The notes beneath the pieces were generated by a model. That model searched no databases. It was not told the origin of the DNA and saw nothing but the letters and a program-made list of their open reading frames with translations. Below, piece after piece: positions 20,758 to 28,926 of a stretch of DNA of 38,075 nucleotides; the stretch's first letter is position 1; each line of letters begins with the position of its first letter. Origin of the DNA: Polaromonas sp. (lineage in GTDB: Bacteria; Pseudomonadota; Gammaproteobacteria; Burkholderiales; Burkholderiaceae_C); NCBI GenBank assembly GCA_013824015.1, contig PNNC01000082.1, forward strand, positions 1-38,075. The letters are read 5' to 3'. The position numbers were made by a program, and so were the translations under genes.

Positions 20758-20812
20758 GCTATCAAATACATAGCTGTATCCCCATGCCAATCATGGGCTG
20801 GAGGCCGATTTG
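20758..20812 (+). repeat. Two-hairpin AT-rich dispersed element
   Basis: GCTAT-CAAATAC-ATAGC (20758-20774) followed by a second stem CCCATG-N5-CATGGG (20781-20797) and then GGAGGCCGATTTG. This is the fullest example in the window of the 5+7+5 mini-repeat family. I recall versions of this whole layout in other Comamonadaceae intergenic regions. Confidence 0.55.
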
Positions 20813-20882
20813 TTGGTGAATTTTGCGGATCCGCAGGTGTTGCGGAAACAGCGGAATTCCTGAGGAACCGCATCACGACGCT

Positions 20883-20916
20883 GCCTGCGCCTCCTCTATT
20901 GGGGGGAGGCGCAGGC
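20883..20916 (+). promoter_or_regulatory. 12-bp hairpin in patatin-gene leader
   Basis: GCCTGCGCCTCC (20883-20894) pairs with GGAGGCGCAGGC (20905-20916) around a 10-base loop, 47 bases before the patatin gene. TTGACA follows at 20918-20923, but no -10 sits at the right distance, so the promoter is not assigned. The hairpin may be in the leader RNA. Confidence 0.45.
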
Positions 20917-20963
20917 GTTGACACCGGTTTCATAATGGCCGCCTCTGTACACAGGAGACGGCG

Positions 20964-23591
20964 ATGGACAAACCGGTTCCGGACAAAATCGACGTGGCGC
21001 TTTCCGGCGGCGGCATTCGCAGCGCGACCTTTGCGCTCGGTGTGCTGCAGACGCTGGCGCAGCATGAGCTGCTTCACAGAATCAGAACCCTGTCCACGGT
21101 GTCGGGCGGCGGCTACATCGGATCGTTTCTGTGCCGGCTGGCCGCACAGGTGCAGCTGCTGTCTGGCGGTGCGCCGGCCGGCGAGGCCTGGAAAAGAACC
21201 GGCCAGGTTCTGCTCACGCCGACCAGCCAGCCCGTTCAACTGGCGCCATCGGGCGCCCAGGTCTTTCATCCCCTGCAGTGGCTGCGCGAAAACAGCCGCT
21301 ACCTGACGCCCTCCGGCAGCGACGACCTGGTCAGTGGCCTGGCTTACTACCTGCGCGGTCTGCTGGGCCTGCACTTCAACCTGGCCGTCTTGTTGCTGTT
21401 GCTGGGACTGGTCAACGTGACTTTGGGCGCCGTGGGGGACGCGGGCTGGCAGCAGTGGGTGGCCCAGGGCCAGAGTGTGCGCGGCTGGCTGGCCCAGCCT
21501 GCCGCCGCGCCGGCTGGGCAATGCCTTGTGGCGCCTGCCCCGGTTGCGCCGTCCTGCCCGTGGTGGGTGCCCAGCGGCTGGTGGCTGGTGGTGGGCGTGC
21601 TGCTGGGACTGGCGGTCGCCGTGGGTGTGGCCTACTGGCTGACCGCACGCCGCACCCGCTCCAGCGACGACAGCAGCCCGGTCAGCTGGCAGGAAAAGAT
21701 CGAGGCGCGCATGGGCTGGGCCGCAGGGCTTGCCTTGTTGGCCACTTTTGGCATCTGGGCGGTCCTGTCCCGGGCAGCAGCGCCGCAGCACTTCCGGGTG
21801 GCGGCCGGCCTGGCTATGGTCTGCGTGCTGGCCGGGCTGATCAATCTGGCCGCCCTGCTGCGGACGCGGTCGAAGCCGGCGGGCACGCAAGCGCAAGCGC
21901 TGGAGCAGGCGGACAGACGTTCGGAACTCGAACGGGCCCAGTTGCGCACCGACATCCAGCGCCGGCGCCTGACCCGGTGGCTGAGCTGGACGCTGACAGG
22001 GGCGGCCGCTGTGGCGGTGATTGCGCTGATCGACACGCTGGCGATGTCGCTGGTGCAATATCGCGCCAGTTATGGCAGCTGGCTGCCCTGGAGCCTGCCC
22101 GTGGCGGTCTATGGCAGCGTGCTGGCAGCGGCGTGGAAGTGGCTGAACCAGGCTGAACCGGTGGACGGCAGGCCGCCGCGTTTCGCCGGGCTGGCCCAGG
22201 CCGCGCTGCTGCTGCTGGCGCTCGCGGTGCTCGCCGGGCTGGCACTGATGTACCAGATGCTCGCCTACGAAATTGTGCTCGGTGGCAAGCCGCTGGCCGT
22301 TGCTGCGCTGCGTGCGCCGCTGGAGATCGTGTGGCCCCAGCTGCTGGTGTTCATGCCGGGCTTGCTGCTGGTGGCGGTGTGTGTGCAGTACACCCCCGGT
22401 TTCCTCAACCTGTCCAGTTTCCACAACCTGTACACCGCGCGGCTCAAGCGTGCTTACCTGGGCGCGGCCAATCCGAAACGCCTGCTGGCCATGCAGCAGA
22501 CCGATGCCGCGGGTGATCGTGAGCGGCGCAAGGCTTTTGTCAGCGAGGTCATGGCCGGCGACGAGCCGGCCTCGATCACCGCTTATCTGCAGGCCAACCA
22601 GGCGCTGGGCATCGAACATGTTGTCAACATCACCCTGAACCAGCGCATCAGTGCCACCTCGCCCACGCTGGCGCAGGACCGCCAGGGTGTGCCGGTGAGC
22701 CTGACGGCGCAGGGCATGCTGGTTGATGCGCCGCAGGGCAGCGCTGTCCGGCCCCGCTTCGACCTGGTGCAGATGCAGGAGTCGCCGCTGTCGCTGGGAC
22801 AGTGGATGTCGATCTCCGGCGCAGCCTTTTCGGTCGGCGTCGGCAAGGAAACGCGGCCTGGTTATGCCTTGCTGGCCTTTCTGGCCAATGTACGCACGGC
22901 CTACTGGTGGCGCAGGCCGCCTGCCGGTCAGGGGCAGGACACCCCTCACCGCGAGGGGACCTGGAACTATCTGCTGGAAGAAGCCCGCTGCCGTTTCCTT
23001 GGCCAGCCGGGCCGCTACTGGTACCTGTCCGACGGCGGCCATTTCGACAACACCGGCGTTTATGAACTGGTACGCCGCAAGCTGCCGCTGGTGCTGGCCA
23101 GCGACAATGGCGCCGACCCCTGTTACCAGTTTGATGACCTGATGCACCTGGTGCGGCGTGTGCGTATCGATTTCGGCGCCGAGGCGGTGTTCCGCAGCGC
23201 GGCCGAGATCGGCGGACTGAGCGGCTTCGGCACGCCGGAGGCGTTCCGCAAGGCCCAGAAAGCCGGCGAGGCCATGCCGTATGCGGTCTGGCTGGAGCTG
23301 TACTACGACCGCGAGCATGGACGGCCGCGCGACACCGCGACCGAGCCGCCCGACACGGTGGTGATTTTCATCAAACCGGCCCTGCCCGAGGGTCTGCCGG
23401 GCGACGTCGGGCACTATGCCCGCACCCACCCGTCCTTCCCGCAGGAAACCACGGCCGACCAGTTTTTCGACGAGGCGCAGTGGGAAAGTTACCGCGCGCT
23501 GGGCCAGACGCTGAGCGCGCGCCTGCTGGCGCAGGATGTGTTCGGGGCGGTGGCTTCGCGGCTGGCACCGCGCCAGGGCAGGCTGCTTTAA
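20964..23591 (+). CDS. Patatin-like phospholipase with inserted membrane domain
   Basis: An 875-residue protein. It opens with the patatin oxyanion motif [18 protein letters not shown] (residues 12-29) and the nucleophile motif [11 protein letters not shown], with the likely catalytic Ser at 47. The partner Asp is in [17 protein letters not shown] at about 690. Between them are about eight hydrophobic segments (roughly 133-158, 199-226, 253-270, 278-300, 343-365, 372-394, 407-433, 457-476) and a charged linker near 300-340. Patatins hydrolyse acyl esters of lipids, here presumably at the inner membrane. Start [16 protein letters not shown] follows AGGAG. It stands alone, bracketed by a repeat island and the convergent kyn operon, whose last gene overlaps its stop by 4 bases. 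A regulator or partner is not seen. Confidence 0.88.
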   Translation: MDKPVPDKIDVALSGGGIRSATFALGVLQTLAQHELLHRIRTLSTVSGGGYIGSFLCRLAAQVQLLSGGAPAGEAWKRTGQVLLTPTSQPVQLAPSGAQVFHPLQWLRENSRYLTPSGSDDLVSGLAYYLRGLLGLHFNLAVLLLLLGLVNVTLGAVGDAGWQQWVAQGQSVRGWLAQPAAAPAGQCLVAPAPVAPSCPWWVPSGWWLVVGVLLGLAVAVGVAYWLTARRTRSSDDSSPVSWQEKIEARMGWAAGLALLATFGIWAVLSRAAAPQHFRVAAGLAMVCVLAGLINLAALLRTRSKPAGTQAQALEQADRRSELERAQLRTDIQRRRLTRWLSWTLTGAAAVAVIALIDTLAMSLVQYRASYGSWLPWSLPVAVYGSVLAAAWKWLNQAEPVDGRPPRFAGLAQAALLLLALAVLAGLALMYQMLAYEIVLGGKPLAVAALRAPLEIVWPQLLVFMPGLLLVAVCVQYTPGFLNLSSFHNLYTARLKRAYLGAANPKRLLAMQQTDAAGDRERRKAFVSEVMAGDEPASITAYLQANQALGIEHVVNITLNQRISATSPTLAQDRQGVPVSLTAQGMLVDAPQGSAVRPRFDLVQMQESPLSLGQWMSISGAAFSVGVGKETRPGYALLAFLANVRTAYWWRRPPAGQGQDTPHREGTWNYLLEEARCRFLGQPGRYWYLSDGGHFDNTGVYELVRRKLPLVLASDNGADPCYQFDDLMHLVRRVRIDFGAEAVFRSAAEIGGLSGFGTPEAFRKAQKAGEAMPYAVWLELYYDREHGRPRDTATEPPDTVVIFIKPALPEGLPGDVGHYARTHPSFPQETTADQFFDEAQWESYRALGQTLSARLLAQDVFGAVASRLAPRQGRLL

Positions 23592-24427
23592 AGGGCGGTG
23601 CGCAACTTCCAGATCTCCGGAAACAGCACCACATCCAGCATCTTGCGCAGATAACTGACCCCGCCGGTGCCGCCGGTTCCGCGCTTGAAGCCGATCACAC
23701 GCTCCACCGTCGTCACATGGCGGAAGCGCCAAAGCCGGAAGGCATCTTCCAGGTCGGTCAGTTCCTCGCCGAGCTGGTACAGGTCAAAGTACTGTTTGGG
23801 GTCGCGGTAGACCACCAGCCAGGCCTGCTCGACCGCATCGTTTTCCATGTAGCCCTGGGTCCAGTCGCGCTGGGTGTGGCTGACCGGCACGGCCAGGCCG
23901 CGGCGGGCCAGCAGGCGCAACGCCTCGTCATACAGCGACGGCGCTTCGTAGGCCGCCTGCACCTGCGCCAGCAGGTCGGGGCGGTGGGCATGCGGCTTGA
24001 GCATGGCGGCATTCTTGTTGCCCAGTGCAAATTCGATGCAGCGGTATTGGGCGCTCTGGAAACCGCTGGAGTTGGACAGGTAGGGGCGGATCGCGCTGTA
24101 CTCGGGTGGCGTCATGGTCGCCAGCACGTCCCAGGCATGGACCAGCTGCTCCATGATGCGGCTGACGCGCGCCAGCTTCTTGAAGGCGTCGCCGAGCTCG
24201 TCAGCCGCGACGTTGCTGATCGCCGCACGCAGCTCGTGCAGCATCAGCTTCATCCACAGTTCGCTGGTCTGGTGCTGCACGATGAACAGCAGTTCGTCAT
24301 GCGCCGGTGACAGCGGTTTTTGCGCGCCGAGAATGGCGTCGAGCTGCAGGTAGTCGCCGTAACTCATGTCGCGGCTGAAGTCGAGCTGGGCTTTTTCGTC
24401 GGCGACGATTTTTTCGGGGGTGCTCAT
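23588..24427 (-). CDS. kynA: Tryptophan 2,3-dioxygenase
   Basis: Heme dioxygenase that opens the indole ring of L-tryptophan to N-formylkynurenine, the first step of kynurenine-type degradation; 279 residues, normal for bacteria. Landmarks are [64 protein letters not shown], and [30 protein letters not shown] near the C-terminus, with the heme-ligand His in FRHV. The start [10 protein letters not shown] is preferred over an upstream in-frame ATG that reads into the kynU end. Its stop overlaps the stop of the convergent patatin gene by 4 bases with no terminator between. It is the last gene of kynBUA. Confidence 0.96.
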   Translation of the reverse strand: MSTPEKIVADEKAQLDFSRDMSYGDYLQLDAILGAQKPLSPAHDELLFIVQHQTSELWMKLMLHELRAAISNVAADELGDAFKKLARVSRIMEQLVHAWDVLATMTPPEYSAIRPYLSNSSGFQSAQYRCIEFALGNKNAAMLKPHAHRPDLLAQVQAAYEAPSLYDEALRLLARRGLAVPVSHTQRDWTQGYMENDAVEQAWLVVYRDPKQYFDLYQLGEELTDLEDAFRLWRFRHVTTVERVIGFKRGTGGTGGVSYLRKMLDVVLFPEIWKLRTAL

Positions 24428-24429
24428 GG

Positions 24430-25749
24430 TCAGGTTACCGCGTGTTTCTGGTTGAACTCGGGCCGTTGCCACTCGGCGCTCTCCAGCACCTGCTTCAGAT
24501 GTTCCACCGCATGCCAGACATCCTCAAAGCCGATGTACAAGGGCGTGAAACCGAAACGCAGGATGTCCGGGGTTCCGGTTCGTCCTGAGCCCGTCGAAGG
24601 AGCCTGTCCTGAGCCAGTCGAAGGGTCACCGGCGCGGAAGTCGCCGATCACGCCGCGCTGGATCAGCGCCTGCACGATGGCATAGGCGCCGTCCTTCCGT
24701 GTGAGGCAGACTTGCGAGCCCCGCTGCGCGTGTTCGCGCGGCGTGGCCAGGCCCAGCCCATGGCCGGCACAACGCTGTTCCACCAGGTCGATGAACAGGT
24801 CGGTCAGCGCCAGCGACTTGGCCCGCAGCGCCGCCATGCCGCCCAGGGACTCGGCTGTGCCGAACACGTCCAGTCCGCATTCCAGCGCGGCGAGGCTCAG
24901 CATGGGCTGGGTGCCGCAGAGGTAACGCGTGATGCCGGGGGCGGGCCGGTAGTCAGGCGTGAACTCGAAGGGCGCGGCATGGCCCCACCAGCCCGACAGC
25001 GGCTGGCGGAAGCGGTCGGCATGCCTGGGCTGAACCCAGACGAAAGCCGGTGCGCCGGGACCGCCGTTGAGGTATTTGTAGCCGCAGCCGACGGCAAAGT
25101 CGGCCCTGGCCGCGTTGAGGTCCACCGGCACGGCGCCGGCGCTGTGCGCGAGGTCCCACACGGCCAGGCAACCGGTTGCGTGCGCCGCGGCCGTCAGCGC
25201 GGCCATGTCGTGTTGGGCCCCCGTGCGGTAGTTGACGTGGGTCAGCATCAGCACGGCCGCATCGCCATGGAGCGCGGGCAGAATGCCGTCCGGCTCGACC
25301 AGCAGCAGCTTGTAGCCGCGCTCGCGACACAGGCCCTCGGCGATGTAGAGGTCGGTCGGGAAGTTGCTGCGTTCGCTGATCACCGTCTTTTTGTCCGGTG
25401 CATCTTCCGCGGCGATGCCGAGCGCGGCGCTCAGCACCTTGTAGAGGTTGACCGAGGTGCTGTCGGTGGCAACCACCTCACCCGGCCCGGCGCCAATCAG
25501 CGACGCAATCTTGTCGCCCAGGCGTTGCGGCAGGTTGAACCAGCCGGCGCTGTTCCAGGAGCGGATCAGATCCTGCCCCCATTCCCGGGTGATGACCTCG
25601 GCGACGCGGGCGGCCGCTGTTTTGGGCAGCACGCCCAGCGAGTTGCCGTCGAGGTAAATCACGCCTTCAGGCAGCACAAAGTGGTCGCGCAGGGAACGCA
25701 GCGGGTCGCCGGCGTCGAGCGCGCGGCAATGGTTCAGGGTGGTGCTCAT
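24430..25749 (-). CDS. kynU: Kynureninase with repeat-derived insert
   Basis: PLP enzyme that cleaves kynurenine to anthranilate and alanine; 439 residues. Motifs: [47 protein letters not shown], the PLP-lysine motif [30 protein letters not shown], and the C-terminal [17 protein letters not shown]. Between [10 protein letters not shown] and PDILRFG lies an 8-residue tandem repeat, [16 protein letters not shown] (residues 376-391), encoded by two copies of a dispersed DNA repeat; kynureninases normally pass directly between these motifs. The frame is kept and the insert is Gly/Ser-rich, so the enzyme may still fold. It overlaps kynB by 4 bases (ATGA) and precedes kynA by 2. Confidence 0.94.
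   Translation of the reverse strand: MSTTLNHCRALDAGDPLRSLRDHFVLPEGVIYLDGNSLGVLPKTAAARVAEVITREWGQDLIRSWNSAGWFNLPQRLGDKIASLIGAGPGEVVATDSTSVNLYKVLSAALGIAAEDAPDKKTVISERSNFPTDLYIAEGLCRERGYKLLLVEPDGILPALHGDAAVLMLTHVNYRTGAQHDMAALTAAAHATGCLAVWDLAHSAGAVPVDLNAARADFAVGCGYKYLNGGPGAPAFVWVQPRHADRFRQPLSGWWGHAAPFEFTPDYRPAPGITRYLCGTQPMLSLAALECGLDVFGTAESLGGMAALRAKSLALTDLFIDLVEQRCAGHGLGLATPREHAQRGSQVCLTRKDGAYAIVQALIQRGVIGDFRAGDPSTGSGQAPSTGSGRTGTPDILRFGFTPLYIGFEDVWHAVEHLKQVLESAEWQRPEFNQKHAVT
24575..24624 (-). repeat. Tandem dispersed repeat inside kynU
   Basis: Two copies of the GTCCTGAGCC...GTCGAAGG repeat with a 24-base period (cores starting at 24582 and 24606), i.e. 8 codons, so the reading frame is unbroken. 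It is the same family as the elements at 6570 and 20250. Confidence 0.85.
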
Positions 25750-26378
25750 AAGTCTCTCAGAATGGCCCGGACCGGTGAGGCATCGGCCTGCATCAGTTTC
25801 AGGGGCAGGGCAATCAGTTCGTAGTCGCCGGCGGGCACCTCGTCGAGCACCAGGTTTTCCAGCACGCGCAGGCCGTGCTGGAGCAGCAACTGGTGGCTGG
25901 GCAGGTCCTGGCTGGTCGATGGGTCCACGCTGGGCGTGTCGATGCCGATCAATGCTATGTTTTTGCTAGCTAACAATTCAAGCGTGGCAGGGGCTATGGC
26001 GGTAAATGATTCCCAGCCCTGGCTGGCGGCGGCCGACGTGCGCAGCAATACGCGCGGCGGCAGGTCCTGCAGTGCATGGGCAATGTGCTGCGGCTCGACC
26101 AGCGCGCCGCAGTCCAGGCAGTGGATCACGCGGCACACGCCGAGGTAGGGCAACAGGTCCACCGCACCAATCGCTGGCGCGCCGTTGGCGTAGTGCATGG
26201 GCGCGTCGGCATGGGCGCCGGTGTGTGGCGAGAAGGTCAGGGTGTTGACGTTGACCGGGCAGTCCGGCGACAGCGCAAAGTGGAGCTTTTGCGAATAGGC
26301 CGCATCACCGGGGAACACCGCGGCGTGTTCGTCCACGGGTGGCGAAATGTCCCAGATGCGGGGCGTGGAAGTTGTCAT
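25746..26378 (-). CDS. kynB: Kynurenine formamidase
   Basis: Metal-dependent cyclase-type formamidase that hydrolyses N-formylkynurenine to kynurenine; 210 residues, the usual length. The metal-site motif [12 protein letters not shown] is at about residues 50-61, with [18 protein letters not shown] at the N-terminus and [24 protein letters not shown] toward the C-terminus. As first gene of kynBUA it overlaps kynU by 4 bases. A diverged AT-rich mini-repeat lies in the coding sequence at 25954-25970, where it encodes ASKNIA. The promoter should be in the 161-base gap shared with the divergent SDR gene; no adjacent KynR-type Lrp/AsnC gene is present. Confidence 0.95.
   Translation of the reverse strand: MTTSTPRIWDISPPVDEHAAVFPGDAAYSQKLHFALSPDCPVNVNTLTFSPHTGAHADAPMHYANGAPAIGAVDLLPYLGVCRVIHCLDCGALVEPQHIAHALQDLPPRVLLRTSAAASQGWESFTAIAPATLELLASKNIALIGIDTPSVDPSTSQDLPSHQLLLQHGLRVLENLVLDEVPAGDYELIALPLKLMQADASPVRAILRDL
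25954..25970. repeat. AT-rich 17-base mini-repeat inside kynB
   Basis: GCTAT-GTTTTTG-CTAGC, the 5+7+5 layout with one arm mismatch, read in frame within kynB as an AT-rich patch in a GC-rich gene. Confidence 0.45.
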
Positions 26379-26419
26379 GTTTTTGAAGGTAGCACCATCA
26401 AAAACCCTGTGGTGTCGGT

Positions 26420-26443
26420 TATTTCCAACAGCCGCCTGAAATA
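26420..26443. promoter_or_regulatory. Operator-like inverted repeat between kynB and SDR gene
   Basis: TATTTC-N12-GAAATA: perfect 6-base arms with 12 bases between, in the 161-base divergent region between kynB and the SDR gene, about 42 bases from the kynB start. Kyn operons are typically controlled by a KynR-type Lrp/AsnC regulator. Whether this is its site is inference. Confidence 0.45.
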
Positions 26444-26539
26444 CATCACGGCGAGCGGGAAACAGGTGCGGGCTGTACAGTCTCTGGCTGGCGCGCAGAG
26501 ACAGGCGCTTTCACATTCACAACCATCAAGAGGTAGAGC

Positions 26540-27301
26540 ATGACATCAGGCGGCACAGGCAAAGTGGCATTGGTCACCGGCGCGGGCACCGGCATTGGCA
26601 AGGCGGTCGCGCTGGCGCTGCTGCGCGCGGACTACCGCGTGGTGCTGGTGGGGAGGCGTTCCGAACCGCTCAACGAGGTGGTGAAGGCCTCCGGCGCCGG
26701 CAAGCGGGCGCTGGCCGTGCCCTGTGATGTCAGCCAGCCCGACGCCGTGCGCGCCGCCTTCGACCTGGCGCAACAGACCTTTGGCCGGCTCGACCTGCTG
26801 TTCAACAACGCCGGTGTCGGCGCGCCGGCGGTGCCCATGGAAGAGCTGAGCTTCGAGCAGTGGCAGAACGTGGTCAACATCAACCTGACCGGCTCGTTTT
26901 TGTGCGCGCAGCAGGCGATCCGGCTGATGAAGGCCCAGTCGCCCCAAGGCGGCCGCATCATCAACAACGGCTCGATCTCGGCGCATGCGCCGCGCCCGAA
27001 TTCTGCGCCTTACACGGCGACCAAACACGCGATCACCGGCCTGACCAAATCGATCTCGCTGGACTGCCGCCAATACGACATCGCCTGCGGCCAGATCGAC
27101 ATCGGCAATGCCCAGACCGAACTCGCCGCGCGCATGGCCAAAGGTGTGCCGCAGGCCAACGGCCAGATCGCGATCGAACCGCTGATGGATGTGGAGCATG
27201 TGGCCGATGCGGTGGTGCACATGGCCGCGCTGCCGCTCGCGACGAATGTGCAGTTCATGACCATCATGGCGACGAAAATGCCGTTTGTGGGGCGAGGCTA
27301 G
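26540..27301 (+). CDS. Short-chain dehydrogenase/reductase
   Basis: A 253-residue classical SDR oxidoreductase. It has the cofactor motif [16 protein letters not shown] (about 12-27), LLFNNAGVG, the helix motif [20 protein letters not shown] and the catalytic Ser and Tyr-x3-Lys in [29 protein letters not shown] in VGRRSEPL after strand 2 suggests NADP preference. The substrate is not deducible. It is divergent from kynB and may share its regulation; whether it acts in tryptophan breakdown is unknown. Start [13 protein letters not shown] follows AAGAGG. Unlike most SDRs, the segment after the active site reads [16 protein letters not shown] (no PG motif), a known variant. Confidence 0.88.
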   Translation: MTSGGTGKVALVTGAGTGIGKAVALALLRADYRVVLVGRRSEPLNEVVKASGAGKRALAVPCDVSQPDAVRAAFDLAQQTFGRLDLLFNNAGVGAPAVPMEELSFEQWQNVVNINLTGSFLCAQQAIRLMKAQSPQGGRIINNGSISAHAPRPNSAPYTATKHAITGLTKSISLDCRQYDIACGQIDIGNAQTELAARMAKGVPQANGQIAIEPLMDVEHVADAVVHMAALPLATNVQFMTIMATKMPFVGRG

Positions 27302-27318
27302 GCGCCTCGCGCTCTACC

Positions 27319-27783
27319 TGTCATCCCGGACTGGATCCGGGATCCATTTTTTCTGCTTCGAGCCTTTAGGCGTGCCTGCGCCGGTTGGACGGGGGTTGCC
27401 CGGCAGCAAGTAACTTTCTTTTGCGTCGCCAAAAGAAAGTCACCAAAGAAAAGGCGACCCGATGGTCTGGGTCCCTTCGCTTCGCTACGGGCAACCTGCG
27501 GTGCTCGGTAAAAGCGGGGTCGAGCTCGAACTCGCCTTCGGCTCAGACAATCGCTCGCCCTGATCCGCTTTGACCTGCGCTCCTCGGCCCAGCCCGACGG
27601 GTGGGGGAGAAAACCCATGCGGGGAAAAATCCGGAGTCCTTGAAGCGCGCAGCGCTTCAAGGACGGGAATCCCAACAGACTGTCATGTTTGCACGCGAGC
27701 GCAGCGCACGCGGCCACATGAAGCTCCCTTCTCTCGCCCAGCGGGGCGAGGGAAGGGCGGGGGGTTGGGAGTGGGGAGTTGAA
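27319..27783 (+). repeat. Composite non-coding repeat island, right copy
   Basis: Same order and orientation as the left island at 20206-20728. It has TCATCCCGGACTGGATC (27321-27337 region); an 11-bp hairpin ACTTTCTTTTG/CAAAAGAAAGT (27413-27423, 27430-27440); about 170 bases nearly identical to the left copy; a 13-bp hairpin with arms 27636-27648 and 27652-27664; and a 14-bp hairpin with arms 27726-27739 and 27744-27757, then the same G-rich tail. The spacer between the first motif and the rest is unrelated to that of the left copy, and the CTTCGACAGGCTCAGG repeat is absent. No gene is supported between 27302 and 27990 apart from the argF tail fragment. Confidence 0.85.
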
Positions 27784-27831
27784 ACTACTGCCCGAAGTGC
27801 ACCGGGGACAGAGCGTGATGCCGCTATGGAC

Positions 27832-27893
27832 TTATTCGACCTTGCCCAGCAACAAAAACTCCATGAGTGCCTTCTGCGCGTGCAATCTGTTTT
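27832..27893 (-). pseudogene. Displaced second copy of the argF 3' end
   Basis: Read on the minus strand this encodes NRLHAQKALMEFLLLGKVE and a stop, against NRLHAQKALMEFLLLGRVE in the real argF 98 bases away. The first 37 bases (27857-27893) are identical to 28016-28052. The last codons then differ at 8 bases that change only one residue (Arg to Lys). Homology stops abruptly upstream. It cannot be a gene: there is no start and no other ArgF sequence. It looks like a displaced gene end left by integration of an element into argF or by replacement of argF with a homologue. Confidence 0.85.
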
Positions 27894-27990
27894 GGCTATG
27901 ACACGCGGCTACCGCCGCTTCACGTGTGCTGCGCACACATGAGCCTGCGCCGAAACAGATGGTCGGCACTGACGTGCCGCGTGTCGAATG

Positions 27991-28926
27991 TTATTCGACC
28001 CGTCCGAGCAGAAGGAACTCCATGAGTGCCTTCTGCGCGTGCAATCTGTTTTCTGCCTCGTCCCACACCACCGACTGCGGCCCGTCGATGACCTCGGCTT
28101 CGACTTCTTCCCCGCGGTGCGCCGGCAGGCAGTGCATGAAGAGGGCGTCGGGTTTGGCGGCTTTCATCATCTCGCTGTCCACACACCAGTCGGCAAAGGC
28201 CTTTTTGCGCTCTTCGTTCTCGGCTTCGTAACCCATACTGGTCCAGACATCGGTGGTCACCAGGTCGGCGCCGGCGCAGGCCTGCATCGGGTCCCGGAAC
28301 ACCTGGTAGCTGTCGGCCGAACGGATGCCGGCCACCGACTGGTCCACCTCGTAGCCGGTGGGCGTGCTCAGGTGCACCTTGAATCCGAGGATCTCGCTGG
28401 CCTGCAGCCAGGTGTTGGCCATGTTGTTGCCGTCACCGACCCAGGCGACGGTTTTGCCCTTGATGCTGCCGCGGTGTTCGATGTAGGTGAAGATGTCGGC
28501 CAGGATCTGGCAGGGGTGGAATTCGTTGGTCAGGCCGTTGATGACCGGCACGCGCGAGTGTTCGGCAAACAGCTCGATCTTGGTCTGCTCGTAGGTGCGG
28601 ATCATCACCAGGTCGACCATCCGGCTGATCACCTTGGCGCTGTCCTCGATCGGCTCGGCGCGGCCGAGCTGGCTGTCGCCGGTGGTCAGGTGCACGACGC
28701 TGCCGCCGAGCTGGTACATGCCGGCCTCGAAACTCACACGCGTGCGGGTCGAGGCTTTTTCAAAAATCATCGCCAGCGTGCGGTCCACCAGCGGCTGGTG
28801 TTTCTCGTAGGCCTTGAATTTTTTCTTGATCAGCGCCGCGCGTTCAAAAATGTAGGCGTACTCCGCGGCAGTGAAGTCGCTGAACTGCAGGTAGTGACGG
28901 ATGTCTGTGTTGGCACCGCTGCTCAT
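27991..28926 (-). CDS. argF: Ornithine carbamoyltransferase
   Basis: Transfers the carbamoyl group to ornithine to give citrulline in arginine synthesis; 311 residues, normal for the anabolic enzyme. The carbamoyl-phosphate motif FEKASTRTRVSFE, the NGLTNEFHPCQILAD ornithine/phosphate loop, WVGDGNNMANTW and the C-terminal HCLPAHRGEEV are all intact. The start MSSGANTDIRH overlaps the argD stop by 4 bases (ATGA), so the two are translationally coupled. Its last 9 codons differ from the displaced copy downstream almost only at synonymous sites, so this terminus may be of foreign origin. Confidence 0.97.
   Translation of the reverse strand: MSSGANTDIRHYLQFSDFTAAEYAYIFERAALIKKKFKAYEKHQPLVDRTLAMIFEKASTRTRVSFEAGMYQLGGSVVHLTTGDSQLGRAEPIEDSAKVISRMVDLVMIRTYEQTKIELFAEHSRVPVINGLTNEFHPCQILADIFTYIEHRGSIKGKTVAWVGDGNNMANTWLQASEILGFKVHLSTPTGYEVDQSVAGIRSADSYQVFRDPMQACAGADLVTTDVWTSMGYEAENEERKKAFADWCVDSEMMKAAKPDALFMHCLPAHRGEEVEAEVIDGPQSVVWDEAENRLHAQKALMEFLLLGRVE

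Noticed and set aside
20265-20819. Short open frames in the left repeat island, and matching ones at 27385-27782
   Set aside because: The two copies translate differently because of indels, there are no ribosome sites, and the conserved feature is the hairpins.
20918-20936. TTGACA followed by CATAAT as a patatin-gene promoter
   Set aside because: Only 7 bases separate the two hexamers, far from the 16-18 needed; no other -10 fits.
20727-23732. Very long open frame on the minus strand opposite the patatin gene (about 1000 codons), and similar ones opposite sdhA, acnB and acnA
   Set aside because: They mirror genes with clear family motifs. High GC at third codon positions removes stops from the opposite strand, and their sequence is His/Gln/Arg/Gly-rich without domains.
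27923-27979. Hairpins GTGTGC-TGC-GCACAC and CGGCAC-TGAC-GTGCCG as argF terminators
   Set aside because: Neither is followed by a T-run on the minus strand; left as unexplained dyads in the scar.
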